Positions 1 to 11,760 of a stretch of DNA of 64,000 bases are shown piece after piece (the stretch's first letter is position 1; every line of letters begins with the position of its first letter). The notes under the pieces are model-generated. The model did not search any database. It was not told the origin of the DNA and worked only from the letters and a program-made list of their open reading frames with translations. The position numbers were made by a program, and so were the translations under genes. Origin of the DNA: Ligula intestinalis (taxonomy: Eukaryota > Platyhelminthes > Cestoda > Diphyllobothriidea > Diphyllobothriidae); the NCBI GenBank assembly GCA_036362985.1, contig JAYGXS010000004.1:26904083-26968082 (forward strand), read 5' to 3'.

Positions 1-451
1 CGGTATTACCGGCAAGCAATATTTGGAGTTTTTCTGGTGGTGGTGGGGGGAAGTTATTCAATAGAACTTTGCCGTTGGAAACAAACATGCCTATTGTCTC
101 ACCAGTCCATTTTTTTGCCGGACAATGTCCGCAAACTTCTACCATCTTCCCAATGGAACCATTTGCATTTTCCGCATAACCAAGACTTGGGTTGTAATTG
201 AGTAAGGCTTTGTTCCACACTTGAGCATTTATGGAAGCAACCAACGGGCCAGAGTCACCAAACCGTATGTAAATTGGTTGCGAAGTGAAGTTTCCAGCAT
301 CAGTTGGGCGTTGATCCGCTCTCTGTGATGCTTGCATAGCCAGACGTCTCGGTAATTCGTTTTGCCGACGTTGAGAATCTCTTAACCTACCTAGCTCTCT
401 TCTTCGAGGGCTGTTGGTAGGTTGGTAGGTTGGTAGCGCTTGTTGAATCAT
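1..451 (-). CDS. Helitron-type Rep/helicase protein, N-terminal fragment (cut by window edge)
   Basis: An open frame runs from an ATG at 451 down to base 1 without a stop: 150 codons, truncated by the window edge. Toward its end it has a C-x2-C zinc-finger-like pair (C107 and C110, in GHCPAKKWTGE), then the block SNGKVLL, a proline run (FPPPPPEKL) and LQILLAGN. This order (zinc pair, W-x-GE, NGKV-L, PP-x-x-L-x-x-LL) matches the region just before the Helitron-like N domain in Helitron transposases, which nick and copy DNA by rolling circle. The first 60 residues are basic and proline rich and I do not recognise them. An in-frame TGA lies upstream, so the frame opens only shortly before this ATG. 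No Helitron terminus (CTRR with hairpin) was identified, so it may be an old copy or a captured fragment. Confidence 0.65.
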   Translation of the reverse strand, partial: MIQQALPTYQPTNSPRRRELGRLRDSQRRQNELPRRLAMQASQRADQRPTDAGNFTSQPIYIRFGDSGPLVASINAQVWNKALLNYNPSLGYAENANGSIGKMVEVCGHCPAKKWTGETIGMFVSNGKVLLNNFPPPPPEKLQILLAGNT

Positions 452-744
452 GGGTTCCCGCTGGAGCCCAAACTGAAGCTGTTTGGGAGACGGAAAAAAG
501 CCGTGACCTCAGCCGGCGTGAGCCAAAGGTCCACGGTTGTGGGTTGGGTGCCTTGCCGGGAACTGCAGGCGAAGAGATGATGGCAGTCATGCGGCGAGAC
601 GCCGCAGTCGGGTATGGGCGGGTCGAGCCAGAGGGCTGTCTGGCTAGTGCGTTATTTGGCAGGTGTCTTTTGCCACCCCTGGACCGAGGCATACCTTCCT
701 ATCAGTTTTTTAATAAAATTAGGTGATGATGATGATTTAAAAGT

Positions 745-1050
745 TTGCGAGAAATAAGACAGGGTTGCACATCCATCCCGCTTCTTTTAGTCGTTTTTTT
801 CATGAGAAAGGCCGAACTAACCGCCATCAAATTAAGCGTGGATGAGATTTCGACCATTGATTCGGTTGCTCTCGTGGAAGTTACTGGTCTGCGGCAACTT
901 CTAATGCTCCAAGAAACGAAGTCACGAGGTCCGGATGGAATGCCTGCAAGGCTGTTGTAAGAGCTAGCCGTAGCGTTGGCAGAACCCCTGTACTTACTCT
1001 TCCGATCACTCGAGATCTTAGCGGCCTCGCACTGTTTGCTCCTCCATCCC
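745..1050 (+). pseudogene. LINE-type reverse transcriptase relic
   Basis: The plus-strand frame ends in KSRGPDGMPARLL, then a stop (958-960), and continues in the same frame as ELAVALAEPLYLLFRSLE. KS-x-GPDG-x-PA followed by LKELA...LAEPL..LF is the entry to the reverse transcriptase domain of non-LTR retrotransposons, so the stop is a point break in a decayed copy. Only the start of the RT is present; no catalytic motif (YxDD) is visible. The exact LINE clade cannot be named from this length. Confidence 0.55.
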
Positions 1051-1119
1051 ATCCCTTCCCCACCCCCGCCCACCCCTGTGGCGTATTCACATCCGCTTGT
1101 CACGTCGGGTGTCAATCAC

Positions 1120-1370
1120 GAGTCTGAAACAGCTGCCTGCCACCAATGATAAAGGGGACAAGCACAGTGACACCGGCACTGTCCCCTGTGTGATCGACGT
1201 ACAGACTGGCGCGCGAAAAACGAGCGGGCGGGGGCACGTCGCGTGTGCCTGACATACGGACGGGCGCGCATGTTCGCGTGCGAGCGTGTGCCCACGCTCG
1301 GTGATCGACTTACAAACAACTGCCATCCACCAATGATAACCGAGATGCACACATAGACAGTCATCACTTT
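1120..1370. repeat. Partial tandem duplication in a GC-rich stretch
   Basis: Two related blocks occur about 190 bases apart. Each begins with a CTGCC-x-x-CCACCAATGATAA string (near 1134 and 1320) and is preceded by a GTGATCGACxTACA-like segment. The sequence between them is rich in GC and in GT/GC alternation. The open frames on the minus strand here look like products of this composition. This may be part of a mobile element related to the neighbouring fragments. Confidence 0.4.
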
Positions 1371-4300
1371 TATTAAGGATACATATAGAGATAAGTAAGT
1401 AAGCAGCGGAAGGAAATTTCGCTTTTTATTTATAGTGCGCTATTTGGTTGTGAAAACTTAAGATTATTTAAACAAGGTCTGAGACCCAATGTAGGATTCC
1501 AACAATTTTCTTAAATTTTTGCATGTGCCAAAATTGTACGTTTCCTGTTTCGTAAGGCCTCACTCGTAAAAATTCGCGATGTCAATATTACCGGCGGCTC
1601 TCAGTTATGGTTCGGGGACACTTAACACGCCCATTTCTGAGCAGTCCCAAGAACACGAAGTGAGTTGCATAGCAGGTTCATGTACGAAAGCGACATAACT
1701 TGCGCTTGCTTTCATTGGATCCACCAATGCTATTGAATGGCCCTAAACTGTTTAGAACATATATAAAGTGACTATGTTTTCCACTGAAACAGATTAGCTA
1801 AAAGAAGTTTTGTAAGTCTTGCAGCGATACCCCTGCAAACATCCAAGAAGAAAAGATTGGTAAAATCGTATTTTGGACTATTCATTATCACACCGGTACC
1901 CTAGCAATCGTCACAATAGGGCAGCGCAATAAGAAAACCAGCCAATGAACAAAAATGTCGAGAGCTAGCTTTGAGGGTGTCTAGACATGTCCGACGATAA
2001 GGAGAACTTACCGTGCACATGTGTGCGGGGGCAGGAGGACGGCCAGTGTTTTGCTTGCGCTTCGTCAGTTCAAAGCGGTGTGGTAGGATAGGCGTGGTAA
2101 AATATTATGCCCAGCATGGGTAAAAGTAGCCGGAGGACTTGAAATAGGGCGATTTCTCAGCCGCCAATACCTTTGCGGTCAAACAGTATTCTAATGATAC
2201 AGAAGAAAAGTACAAATTTTACCGCCAAGTTACCAGATTTGTAATTATGTGTACATTGCACTTGCTTTTGTCACGTAAAGATGGCTACCATCCAAATATG
2301 ATAATCTTACTGAATAATGCTTTCATATATTTCAGTAGCCAGACTTTTATTTACCTCATTCGCTTAAGTTTTCTGTAGTAACACAGCAAAAAATGAGCAT
2401 GTCTCTTCCCAACTGTAGGTCTTACGCCGGCTAAAAAAGACAGTAATTTAGAGCAGTAGTGGGGTACAGCAGTAAATAAGTTACAAAATGATGAGCAAAA
2501 ATAGGCACTTGAGAATTGAGACAGATTATTGGGGACAAGTACATGCAAAGGAAAATAAAACGTATGGATTGTTAACCAGTTCTACATATGTTTTCAGTTT
2601 TTTTCTTTAATTTTATTCAGAAACAAGTCAACAATTTCACTAGCATTGTCATTATGAGCTTTCGACCTTTTTCTGTTATATAACGAAAAACAAATCAATC
2701 TGCTAACTTTCAAAGAAAATTAGTACAGTTCTTAGCTTGATTTTTAGAATACTTTGGCATTCATTCTGTGATCGACGACACGCAGGGAGCCTAGTTATGT
2801 TCGTCTTGTAGCCGGAGTAGTGACATGTTAGATTTCAACCAGGACTTATATGAACCGAATGAACGAGCAATGCTTCGCCAGGCAACTTGTGAAGTGTCAA
2901 ATTCCGACCAGGCGACGTCACTTAAAATTCGTTTTACAGGTAGCGGACTCGGTAGTTGTAAAACAAAGTGATGCATGGCAATTAAATTTAGGAAAGCTTG
3001 AAAATTTCGACCAGGAACTGTCTATAAGAGAATATCCGACACAGCGCAATACTTTAAAGTTAAACCAGAACTGATTACCCGGGAGGTCAATAAGAAGACT
3101 GATTTCACTTGTATTCTCCTAAAAAACCTTCCCCTCAAGGTAAATTAGGGACCGATAACCATATTTACCCCCAAAACGTATACACTAGTGACAGTGGAAT
3201 ACAGAGAGACATTGGTACGCTCAAAATCCCTCTTTGACGGAAAGGAACAGAGGTCAATGCCATATTCAAAAGGCCATTCAAACGATGCTTCCCATTAACG
3301 ATGATATGCCAGAGTACAGCATTTTACCACTTGCTAAACAAATTCGTCCGGTTCATCGATGTCCATCGAAGCGAAATGAAGATCACAGTTCGCCCTTCGA
3401 ATATCAATGCAGAAAAGCATATTCATTTGCAGCCACTTTCAGAAAAACTCCTACTGAAGGTCGCAAGAATCAGAAGTGCGTGTCCACATATAACAATTGA
3501 ACACTGAACACGGAGACTAATGACGCATGAATGTAACAAAATAAGACCCAAAGATCCGCTTGTAAGACTCAGCAATAGCCAATTTTACGCGTTGTAAGTC
3601 GGTTCCCAAGCCTGTACAGCGAGCTTCAAATTCCAAATATATTTGTTTGGTCTCGTTTCTCAAAAACGGACTTTTAGGTACATACCGCAGTCTGATCAGA
3701 TCAAGAAATTTTGTATTTTTTGTAAATAAGGCAGCCTTTTTACTTTTCGGCGTCCTCCAAAATGTCATGTACTGTTTCTCTCTAGTAGCGTACCAAAACA
3801 TCGACAGCCCTCTTTTAGATAGAATCGTACCAAATAAGGTGTAAACTGCTGTACCGAGATTAGTACAAACGTTACCTTTACGATTTTAAAATTAAGTCAT
3901 AAAATGTTTGCATAAACTGTTTTCTAGTCAATTAATCGCACCTCATTGTGGCTGTGGACGCAACGCAACATCAGCTGGTCCTGATTCTGTATTCCTCTCC
4001 TTCGAGTCACTTTACTTGTCTGAAGGATGACACTGAGGTATTGAACGCTGCCCATCCATCGCTTCACAGGAAATTGGAATTACAACAAAGCAGGAATGGA
4101 ATGCGCTATAAGCAGTTTAAGTCAAACCCATGGCAGTTCTTCGGCCTGTCAACAAAGTGTTCTCTACCATCACCTAATTAATGTCAAGTATGAACAGGAA
4201 GTCAAAAGACTGCGAAGAAGCCGTGCTTTTTGCAAAATATATCACAGCCCTCCTTTTCGTTTGCTTGTTTGCTTGCTTGCGTGGATCACCACATAAACCA

Positions 4301-4774
4301 AGCGAGGCTAGATAGCCTAAACTGTGTTTTCCAAGAAGGCTGCCCATGCTACGGCCCAGAGCAGCGGCCTTGGAGTTGTGGTATGACCAACGGAGTGCTT
4401 TTCAATTTAAGCCACCATTTTTTCCTCCCTTCATTCGCGTGTATATTTTCTTACGTATTCGTAAATTAGCCTAACAGGCTTCTTTTATAACGATTTTTAT
4501 CCTTTTTACTTTATCTGAACTACAATGGGTCCATAAGTGCACGAGATCACGAAGCTAGCGCCGTTTTCAAAGCAGTCTTATTTAACTGATATTTGACGAC
4601 TTTTCAAAGACATTTATCCAGGATGTCAAAAATTGTCGTCATTGTCGATGATGGCTTACTTTTGATTTCCCGTAGTTGTGAGTCTGTGTGCCTAATTTTA
4701 TTCCTCTTGAATGGTGGACGTTTTTTGCCGAAAACTTTTAAATCATACTTGTTAAAATCAAGCATATCTCTTTC

Positions 4775-4793
4775 ACTCTCTCTCTCTCTCTCA
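4775..4793. repeat. (CT)n microsatellite
   Basis: An uninterrupted run of CT dinucleotides, flanked by AT-rich sequence. Confidence 0.85.
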
Positions 4794-5221
4794 AATAAAT
4801 CCACCTTCAGACATTGCCACTGATTACTCTACAAAATGTGTGCATAGAGCACCGAATTAATAGATAACCGCGGTTCTGTTGGACAAAAGTCAAAATAAAT
4901 TAAAATGAACTGCAAATATATGGGGTGAAAAACTGGCGTCCCTTGATGCCACACAAACACACACATGTCCTTTCACGTCCTCAGCTGCAGAGCTGGTAGT
5001 TTATTCGCCAAACTATCCGTTTTTGACACCCTTTAGTAGTTGTGCGAACAGCCTTCTCTATACGGTCACGCTAAGGTCGCAAGACATGACTGGCAAAACA
5101 ATTTTGGTAGAGACTATTGATACGCCCCCACCCCCTCTTCCTCCAGCAGGCCGTGGCAAAAGTAACCAGCCGTACTACAGGCAGCTTTATGATCCCTTTT
5201 CAAGTAAATTACGATCTGCTT

Positions 5222-5310
5222 GAAGGTTAGAGTTAAAGTAAGGTAAAGGTTAAGGCTCTTTTTAAGGTAAATATCAGGGTTACGGTGGAGGGTTGAGTTA
5301 AGTTTGATTT
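5222..5310. repeat. Degenerate GTTAG/GTTAAG-rich patch
   Basis: About 90 bases contain repeated GGTTAG-, GGTAAAG-, GGTTAAG- and GGGTTGAG-like words on the plus strand. This resembles a decayed interstitial telomere-type (TTAGGG) tract. No exact tandem hexamers remain, so the identification is weak. Confidence 0.3.
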
Positions 5311-6876
5311 TAGGATTATGAAACAAATATTGTCACTTTTAAGCGAACTTTAGTGCAAGCCGCCTGTATTATGTGGGCGAGCGCTACCAGTTCCGTGTTC
5401 TGTCGGGGTTGGATTGAAACCTCTAAGCAATTCGGACCCTTTTCCTCGTTCTAACAATCGAAAATATGTTGACGTTCAGAATATTTAAGATTGATTTAGA
5501 TTGATCTGGTGACCTGATAATTTAATTTCCGAGTCAGGCCTTCCCAGACGGGATAATCGAGGGCAGGCAGGTAATCCTAGGCACGACAGATCGGAAACTG
5601 TGATGCGAATTTTCACGCCCGACAGCATGGAAGACACTGCTCAGCCCGAATTGGCCCATCACCGACAGGTTTATTCTCTCGCAGGTCGTCAACGCAACGG
5701 GAAAAATGTTTGGTCTTGTATTGGCATCGATGAAATACCCGTAATAAAAGAAATACTTTGCAGATATAAATAACCTTTTTCAAAGAACGTGAGTACATTC
5801 ATTCGCTGAACGGAGGTCCGCCCTAAACAAACAGTTGTCAACCCATGCAGTCTAGACAGATTATGAACTGGCCTTCTATGTGTTTGAGGTCATAAACCGA
5901 GGATATCTACGCGGCTTAATCCCTAAAACCTTTTAGTCAAATAACGCACAGATCCTGTGACAAATTCATAAGAACCAGCAAACACAGAGACCACGCATTG
6001 CTGGAACAACCAGTGCATAATGGCATGCCGGCTACCACCAATTTGTCCGTCGTTTCCGTAGATGTTCACGATGTGCTGCAAAGGGGGACGGGCGCAGGGA
6101 CGGTGACTTTTGTTTGGTCTCATTTACATGCCCCTTATCTTCCGCACTCTTTTCTCCTCTCCGGCATGGACCTGGGTGTCGTGACCAAGTCAAGAAAACC
6201 GGGGGTGGACGAGGGCGCATAGGACTGAGGAGATGGGAATAAGTGCATAGGCGTGTTTCCACACCTCACCGTCATTTGTGGCATCGTGTGTGCGTGTTCG
6301 CATCTCCGAAAATTCCTACCGTGCCCTCGGCTATTCCCAGTATTTGGCTAGTGCACTCACACCAGGGTTCCTATAGGGGAATACCATGCAGCTGGACTCA
6401 TTATGGGTCGTTCATCCTGAGCGATGGGAACCCCCTAAAGTTCCACTAGAGTTGTAGCTCTCTTCGCATGGATTGAATTGTCATAAGGGATATTTAGGTT
6501 ATAGTTAACTCGCTTTATTTTTTTCCACCCACGTTGGTACTATGACAGGGCCAATTTGTTCCATGAAAGACGTCCAAACCACGAATAAGAGCAGATAGAG
6601 AATGTTAAGCTGTTAACCATAGGCAATAGGTCATTATAAGCAAAAGTAAACAAACCCAATCTCTTTCCTTCATATCCTCGTGGTGTGTAGGAAACAATTC
6701 AAACGGTCTAGTTATGCGAAAATTCAGAGTCTACAATTGAACACTAATTTTGACAAACAGCTGTTTTGACTAATCGTAATCAGGCCATTATGCATAAATT
6801 GAAAATAAAGCAGTTCAATATGTACATAGCTTGCAAATGGTAGCTTATCTCGTGTGCGTACGTTAAGTTTACTTAC

Positions 6877-7017
6877 AGCGACTGCATTCTAGTCGCATCA
6901 ACCGAAGCTGGCCGCCGTAGTCCACGCGGCAACTAAACGCTCTGCCTCTGTTCGATCCGGAGCGGACTATTGACAGTCTGGGCTGATATTTCTCTATTCC
7001 AGCCTTGTCGGTGGACT
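6877..7017 (-). CDS. Candidate internal exon, unrecognised (phase 1-1)
   Basis: On the minus strand a good acceptor (pyrimidine-rich tract ending in TTTCAG) and a consensus donor (GTAAGT) bracket 141 bases that stay open in one frame. The frame reads TDKAGIEKYQPRLSIVRS and ends in RLMRLECSRC. Both boundaries are phase 1, so the exon is symmetric. I do not recognise the sequence. It lies downstream of the LIM gene's stop codon, so it is not part of that transcript as modelled. It could be an exon of another minus-strand gene, an alternative 3' exon, or an old repeat with splice-like ends. Confidence 0.3.
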
Positions 7018-8502
7018 CTGAAATCAGCAAGGAGGTACCAGGCCACATCTTCCGCACACGGTGATGATCCCGGGTGGCCTCTGCAATGCCCCCCTTCACT
7101 GGACCGTTCCTCTAAAAGCGGACGTTTTTTCTCATAAACCCCACACCCCCATCAGATCCCCCCACAAGAGCGAAAGTTTTTCTTCAAAAAAATTCCAAGG
7201 AGGTTTATTTTACAGTCTGTTCTTTTTAAAATCAGCTATGTTCCACCTCATGGCTCAGGTCAATTTGCCTCGCCAACAAACTGATATACCATTCTTCTGC
7301 TACCATGACACCCATGTATAAATAGGGAACTCAAAAGCAGCCTACCCGTATATCTCTCAAATATACTGTTACTGGAACTTATGTGTGTTTTAGTAGGCAT
7401 AGTTATGCCTATGTATTTTATTTCAATCGCCGTTCCCCATAGTTAGATTTACCGCATTGCAGCCCATTGCTGAAGGTTGGTGCGCTTTGTCTTACCAGGT
7501 AAATTAGCCTACGCACGTTGCGCTCCCCACAAGAAAACCTTTACCAATCGGCAAAAACGTTTGCCTAACTGCTGTTTCACTCAACTGGGTAAGTTCCTCG
7601 CCTTGACTCGCTCGGTCATAATATGACCGGTCGATAATTTCTACACAAGTCCCATATCTATGAACTTAACCTTTGGCGCATTGCACTACCCAAATGGAAG
7701 CTTTTATTAATCAATAAGGAATTCTGCCTCACTTCTGTACCACACAACCGCGTAATTAAACGCTCTTTTACCCTGTTTACGTCTCACTACATCGCCATCC
7801 TTGTGGGCGTGGGGGAACAGTGACGAACCTATACACACGATATAACGAGTCTCACTTTGTATTTGCCCTCATTTCTGTTTTACCATCCCAAACATAAGGA
7901 GCTCATCTATGTAAGTATTGCCGAATTTGTGCTATTAAGAGAAAATTAGCCAGCGTTTAACTACGTTAAGCATTTGATGCGTCTGATAAGCCAAAGTTAA
8001 AATATGCCCATCGTGCTGGTCAATTATCCACAGATGATGGAGGAAAATTTACTGGAGAAACGGCTAACGCATTTGTGTTAGAGTTTTTCAGGTCATGTAA
8101 CTGATCGGCTTATCGAAAAGTGAGCACAATAAGCTTCTGGCTGACACAAACTTAAAGAAGTAGGGAAAAGAGGGTTTTCATGGCAGGCTTTACAAACCCA
8201 CCGAAAACAGAGCACTTAAAGTTACTTTCAGCATTAAGGTTTCAAGGAATACCTTCAGCAAAATTGCTATTGGGATAGAATAGAAATGAAAGGCAAGAAA
8301 GCTTAATTCGATTGGAAAATTGCAACCGCATGACAGTGCATGATCAATTAGTTCAAAAGAAGAGGCAACTTAGTGTTGGAAGCAAAAACCAACTTTGGTT
8401 TAATTACATATAAGGAGGTATACTCAGCGGAATAATGCCGTTTAAATGACACAGTTTGAGGTTATATGTGTGTGTGACGGAGCCTGTCCTTGTATGCAAG
8501 CA
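7018..8502. other. 3' flank of the LIM gene
   Basis: No supported coding region. This would contain the 3' UTR of the minus-strand LIM gene. The only clear AATAAA I noted on that strand is at 7703-7708, about 800 bases past the stop. I do not claim it as the poly(A) signal. Confidence 0.3.
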
Positions 8503-8643
8503 TTAACGCTCTTCTTCCTCCTCCTCTTCCTCTTCTTCTTCGTCATCGGAATACATGCCTGAGACCACAACACCTTCAGCTCGGGCCGCCGGTGTGTTCT
8601 CAAAAACCCCACTTTCCTTCGGAAGTTCGCTCCAAATGTCGAT
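8503..8643 (-). CDS. LIM-domain gene, last coding exon (acidic C-terminus)
   Basis: This terminal coding exon enters in phase 0 after a strong acceptor (pyrimidine tract ending TTTTTTAG) and runs 46 codons to a TAA at 8503-8505. It carries the last copy of the gene's repeat box (SGVFENTPAARAEGVV), followed by MYSDD and a run of nine glutamates ending in ER. The poly-acidic tail comes from a GAA/GAG tract, and this also explains basic-looking frames on the same strand, which are shadows. The frame was chosen because it enters in phase 0 like the upstream exons and repeats their motif. The tail is probably unstructured and may bind basic partners, but that is inference. Confidence 0.8.
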   Translation of the reverse strand: MDIWSELPKESGVFENTPAARAEGVVVSGMYSDDEEEEEEEEEEER

Positions 8644-10638
8644 CTAAAAAACAATAGGCAGCTATGAGGTAAACTGGTTTTTGCACTACCTGACAATTAC
8701 TTTGCAGCAAAGAGTTATTGCGGGTACAGTGTCATTGTCAAAATTGAAAATTATTTTTCCAGCAATAGAATTGCAAAAAGTCTTGTTGCCTATTCAGTTT
8801 GTATACAGAGCCGTGTGTGGTTTCCGTAAATAAAATTTTAAAGTGAAAATTGCACAATGCTATGTTACTAGTTTAACTGGAGGAGTTTCCAGATATTTTT
8901 AATGTATCCGAAGGTTAGAGGTCTCATGTTTTCATTAGAACTCCAGAGGCGCAATGGCAATTATTATCATTTGAGTGAGTAAATAAATTTAGAAAATGGA
9001 AGCCTTGCAAGCATTCGCGTAGTCCTCCTAATTATGAACAGAGTAAACTCTAAGGTTTAAATAGTGTTGTCATTGTGACAGACAATGAAGAGAGGGTGTA
9101 AGTGAATGATAGTAAGCAGCGTGCCTTTCGTTCTGGTCTTTTTAGAAATCGAAGGAAGTTACGTTAATGGAACAAGCGTTTAAACCATAAACTGGTCGTT
9201 GGATCTTCATACATTTTTTGTTGCTTCGGACGGACGAAAAAGGGAGGAAATGTAGCCCGCACCCCGTTGTAGGCCAATATTAACCAAAGGAAACTAGCTG
9301 TAATGGCAGGTTTGTAATGGACACGAATTGCCCCAGTAGAATGGAATTTAATTGAACAGTGCCCCCCAACGGCACAAAATTTATGCATGTGACATGTTTT
9401 GTAATAAAAGAACATCTAGCGCATTAATTGTGCGTCTGGCCTTTTCACATATGTAAGAAATTTTGATGCATTTTCAACTGTCAGAAAGAAAATGGACTTT
9501 TGTAATGTATGCTTTTCAATTAAGCTGACAATGAGCGAATTCGTAGCACAAAAGGGGGACGATTAAATGAACCCAAAAATTGCTCGCAATAAGTAAGGTT
9601 ACTTGTTCAATAATTCGTTACTACGATACAGACGAACCAGACTTCGTTTATATGATATGGTTACCAAATATATGACTCATTGAAATGATAATTGGGGCAA
9701 AGGAGATAAATTTAACACTAACAAAACCTAAGGAGCCAAATATCCCTGAACAGCAAAGACGTGACTGTATCAGAGGCTATCCTGAAAAGTTAAAATATTC
9801 TGCCTTTCCAGTTTGGCTTTTGAGTGGAGCAACATAAAACTTTTCTATACGCAGTATTTTCAGTTGTCTGTGGCTTGAGCAGCCTTACTTTCCGGGATTC
9901 AATGTTAAGTAAACTGAGGTGAGGAAGCAAGGGTCTTGTCTGAAGTAATACTGACGAATATTCAGAATCCTAGTTTAATTGGAGGCAAGGAAGGGTTTAA
10001 AATCAATTATGCTATATTTGGCAATATAGGCGTAACTTTAATAAACCGTCTTCGAATCTGAATTCATTCGTCTTCTGACCCGAATCGCCATTCAAGAAAG
10101 CCCACAGTGTTTGTTGAGAGTAAATATATCAGCACACGATCCAAACTACCTATGGTACTAAGGCACATTCTGACTGTAAACTACCGTGCACATCTCCAAA
10201 AAGCTCCGTCATTTAATCTTCTCATTCAATATAAGGAAAAGGTTGTGTCCTTGTAGGGTTACAAAATAATCAATAACGGGTACTGAGTAGATAAAACGCC
10301 GCGAAATGCCTATTAACAGATTAAGATAAAACTAAACAATGTCCATGAGTGACTTGACGATAGGCTGCAAATCAATATTATTTAAAAACCCGAGTAACGT
10401 CGTGAAGAAAACTCCCCCTGATCGCGTTTTCGCGAATTACCTAATTCATGGCCTACGCTTAACATTTTATATCAGTGGATCTTAAAATCAGGTATTATAG
10501 TTAAAGTTCTTGGATAGTTCAGAAAGCCGCGACAAGTAGTCTGTTTTTATGTGGTTAATGGACTTTATGCATACACCGGCAAGGTGTAATGCGCAGGTTT
10601 GAGAAATCTACATTCGAAAAAAAGGGCTAGAAACTTAC
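8644..10638 (-). other. Intron of the LIM gene (about 2 kb)
   Basis: Bounded by a GTAAGT donor (10633-10638) and the acceptor at 8644-8645 on the minus strand. No recognisable gene or mobile-element protein was seen inside. Confidence 0.65.
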
Positions 10639-10761
10639 AATTCCCGGTCTTGCCTTCCTCTGGGCTGCTTCTTCGGCCTCTCTCTGGCGCTCAAGGAATT
10701 GCTGCTTGGCGGTGCTTGCAAACTTGCCTCCCTGTTCGCCAGCCTCCTCCACTGCGATGGA
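10639..10761 (-). CDS. LIM-domain gene, exon with half a repeat (phase 0-0)
   Basis: This 123-nt exon of 41 codons has a strong acceptor (TTTCCCAACAG) and a GTAAGT donor, both in phase 0. The frame reads SIAVEEAGEQGGKFASTAKQ and continues QFLERQREAEEAAQRKARPGI. It lacks the Y-E-N-x-P box of its neighbours but keeps the second half of the repeat: S/T-x-x-AK-x-x-F followed by a charged helix. The composition (E, R, K, A, Q) predicts a single alpha-helix, as in many actin-associated proteins. Removing the exon would keep the frame, so it could be alternatively spliced. Confidence 0.75.
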
Positions 10762-11104
10762 CTGTTGGGAAACAAGAGATGTTGCCTTTACGCAACAGAC
10801 TGGCTTTATTTTGGGGGAACAGACAAGGCAATGGGTAAACAACTTCCCTTTCCCGTGACTTACTCCTATGGAGCCACATGACATTAAGCAGGTGTAGCCA
10901 CGTACCTGCTGCATATCTGGAAATGCCACACGGTGGCGCCATCAAATCCTAAGGCGAATAGAAAAAACGCCATATTTTTCCACTAATAAGATGAACTCCT
11001 CGCAGCTGCTTCATGTATAAGACCAACGAAGGAGGCGTGCGTAAGTCGAATCTAGACCATTGTTATCTGAACAAGGCAAAGATCCCGGGATTAGCAGAAT
11101 TTAC

Positions 11105-11640
11105 TGACGTGATATAATTTCGCGACCTCTTATTCAACTGCAAACGGTCAATGCTTATTTATAAGGTAAATAAGCTGTCCAATTGCGTGTCGACCTAGAG
11201 GGCTAAAAACTTGATGGGTAAATAGAGTGTACGCTTTTGGTCTTAGATTTGGGCGCCTGATGAGGGGATAGAGCAGGGGGAGGCAGTTGCTATAGCATGG
11301 CAGTTCATGTTCATTAAAACCTGTGAGACATGGTTCAAGAGGGAGGGCACAGGATGGGGGAGCAGTTAGTCCTAGGGAGGAGGGAGGAGGCGAGAGGAGG
11401 GATGAGTTTATCGATCGTTTCCATGGCAATGCAGGGTTTATCACATGATGTAGCTGCTTACAGAGTTCCGGTTTTCTTCGTTGCATTGCAGCGACCTCCG
11501 CAAACGGTATGAAACGCTCGGTCGTCGCCCGAAGTACCACCTTAAATGCAGTCTTTTGGTTGACTGCATGGCCAGTGTCCAATATGTGTTTCGTGATTGA
11601 ACTCTTGGGGATTTTGTTATCAACCCTATCAAAATTCCCT
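11105..11640 (-). mobile_element. Penelope-like element, GIY-YIG C-terminus and 3' tail
   Basis: The minus-strand frame contains the PLE endonuclease C-terminal signature: DTGHAVNQKTAFKVVLRATT, then R-F, AEVAAM and KPELCKQLHHV. A frameshift near 11,580 joins it to an upstream SITKHIL-like segment. It is followed by the element's 3' tail (LGRHAIGQLIYLINK read-through) ending near 11,105. PLEs are retroelements whose RT is related to telomerase. Only the extreme 3' end is present here, as in most 5'-truncated copies. It lies in the LIM-gene intron between 10,762 and 12,705. Confidence 0.7.
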
Positions 11641-11760
11641 TTTCTAGGTCGACACTTAGTTGTACAGTTAATTTATCTTGTTAATAGGCAACAACCGTTT
11701 GCAGTTGAACGAGGAGTTGCGAAGTTACATGACGTCAGTGTATTTTGTTCCTCTCTTCGC
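11641..11760 (+). mobile_element. Penelope-like element tail, opposite orientation
   Basis: About 100 bases on the plus strand repeat the 3' tail of the adjoining minus-strand copy: TCTAGGTCGACAC, then CAGTTAATTTATCTTGTTAATA, the GTTTGCAGTTGAA string and a TGACGTCAGT end. The two fragments abut with their 3' tails pointing outward. Confidence 0.6.

Larger units (their letters stand above)
1371..6876. other. Long stretch with no supported gene
   Basis: Only short, unrelated open frames occur here, none with a recognisable domain or a convincing splice pair. One 94-codon minus-strand frame (3517-3801, ATG start) has protein-like composition but no recognisable motif. A (CT)n microsatellite lies at about 4775-4793 and a GTTAG/GTTAAG-rich patch at about 5222-5310. 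Confidence 0.4.

Noticed and set aside
8442..8696. 84-codon minus-strand frame with a lysine/arginine run
   Set aside because: It reads the poly-glutamate codons of the last LIM-gene exon out of frame. The phase 0 frame carries the repeat motif.
11257..11263. CTGATGA, a hammerhead core word, inside the PLE tail
   Set aside because: No GAAA box with a pairing stem II, and no cleavage triplet in a suitable position, was found downstream.
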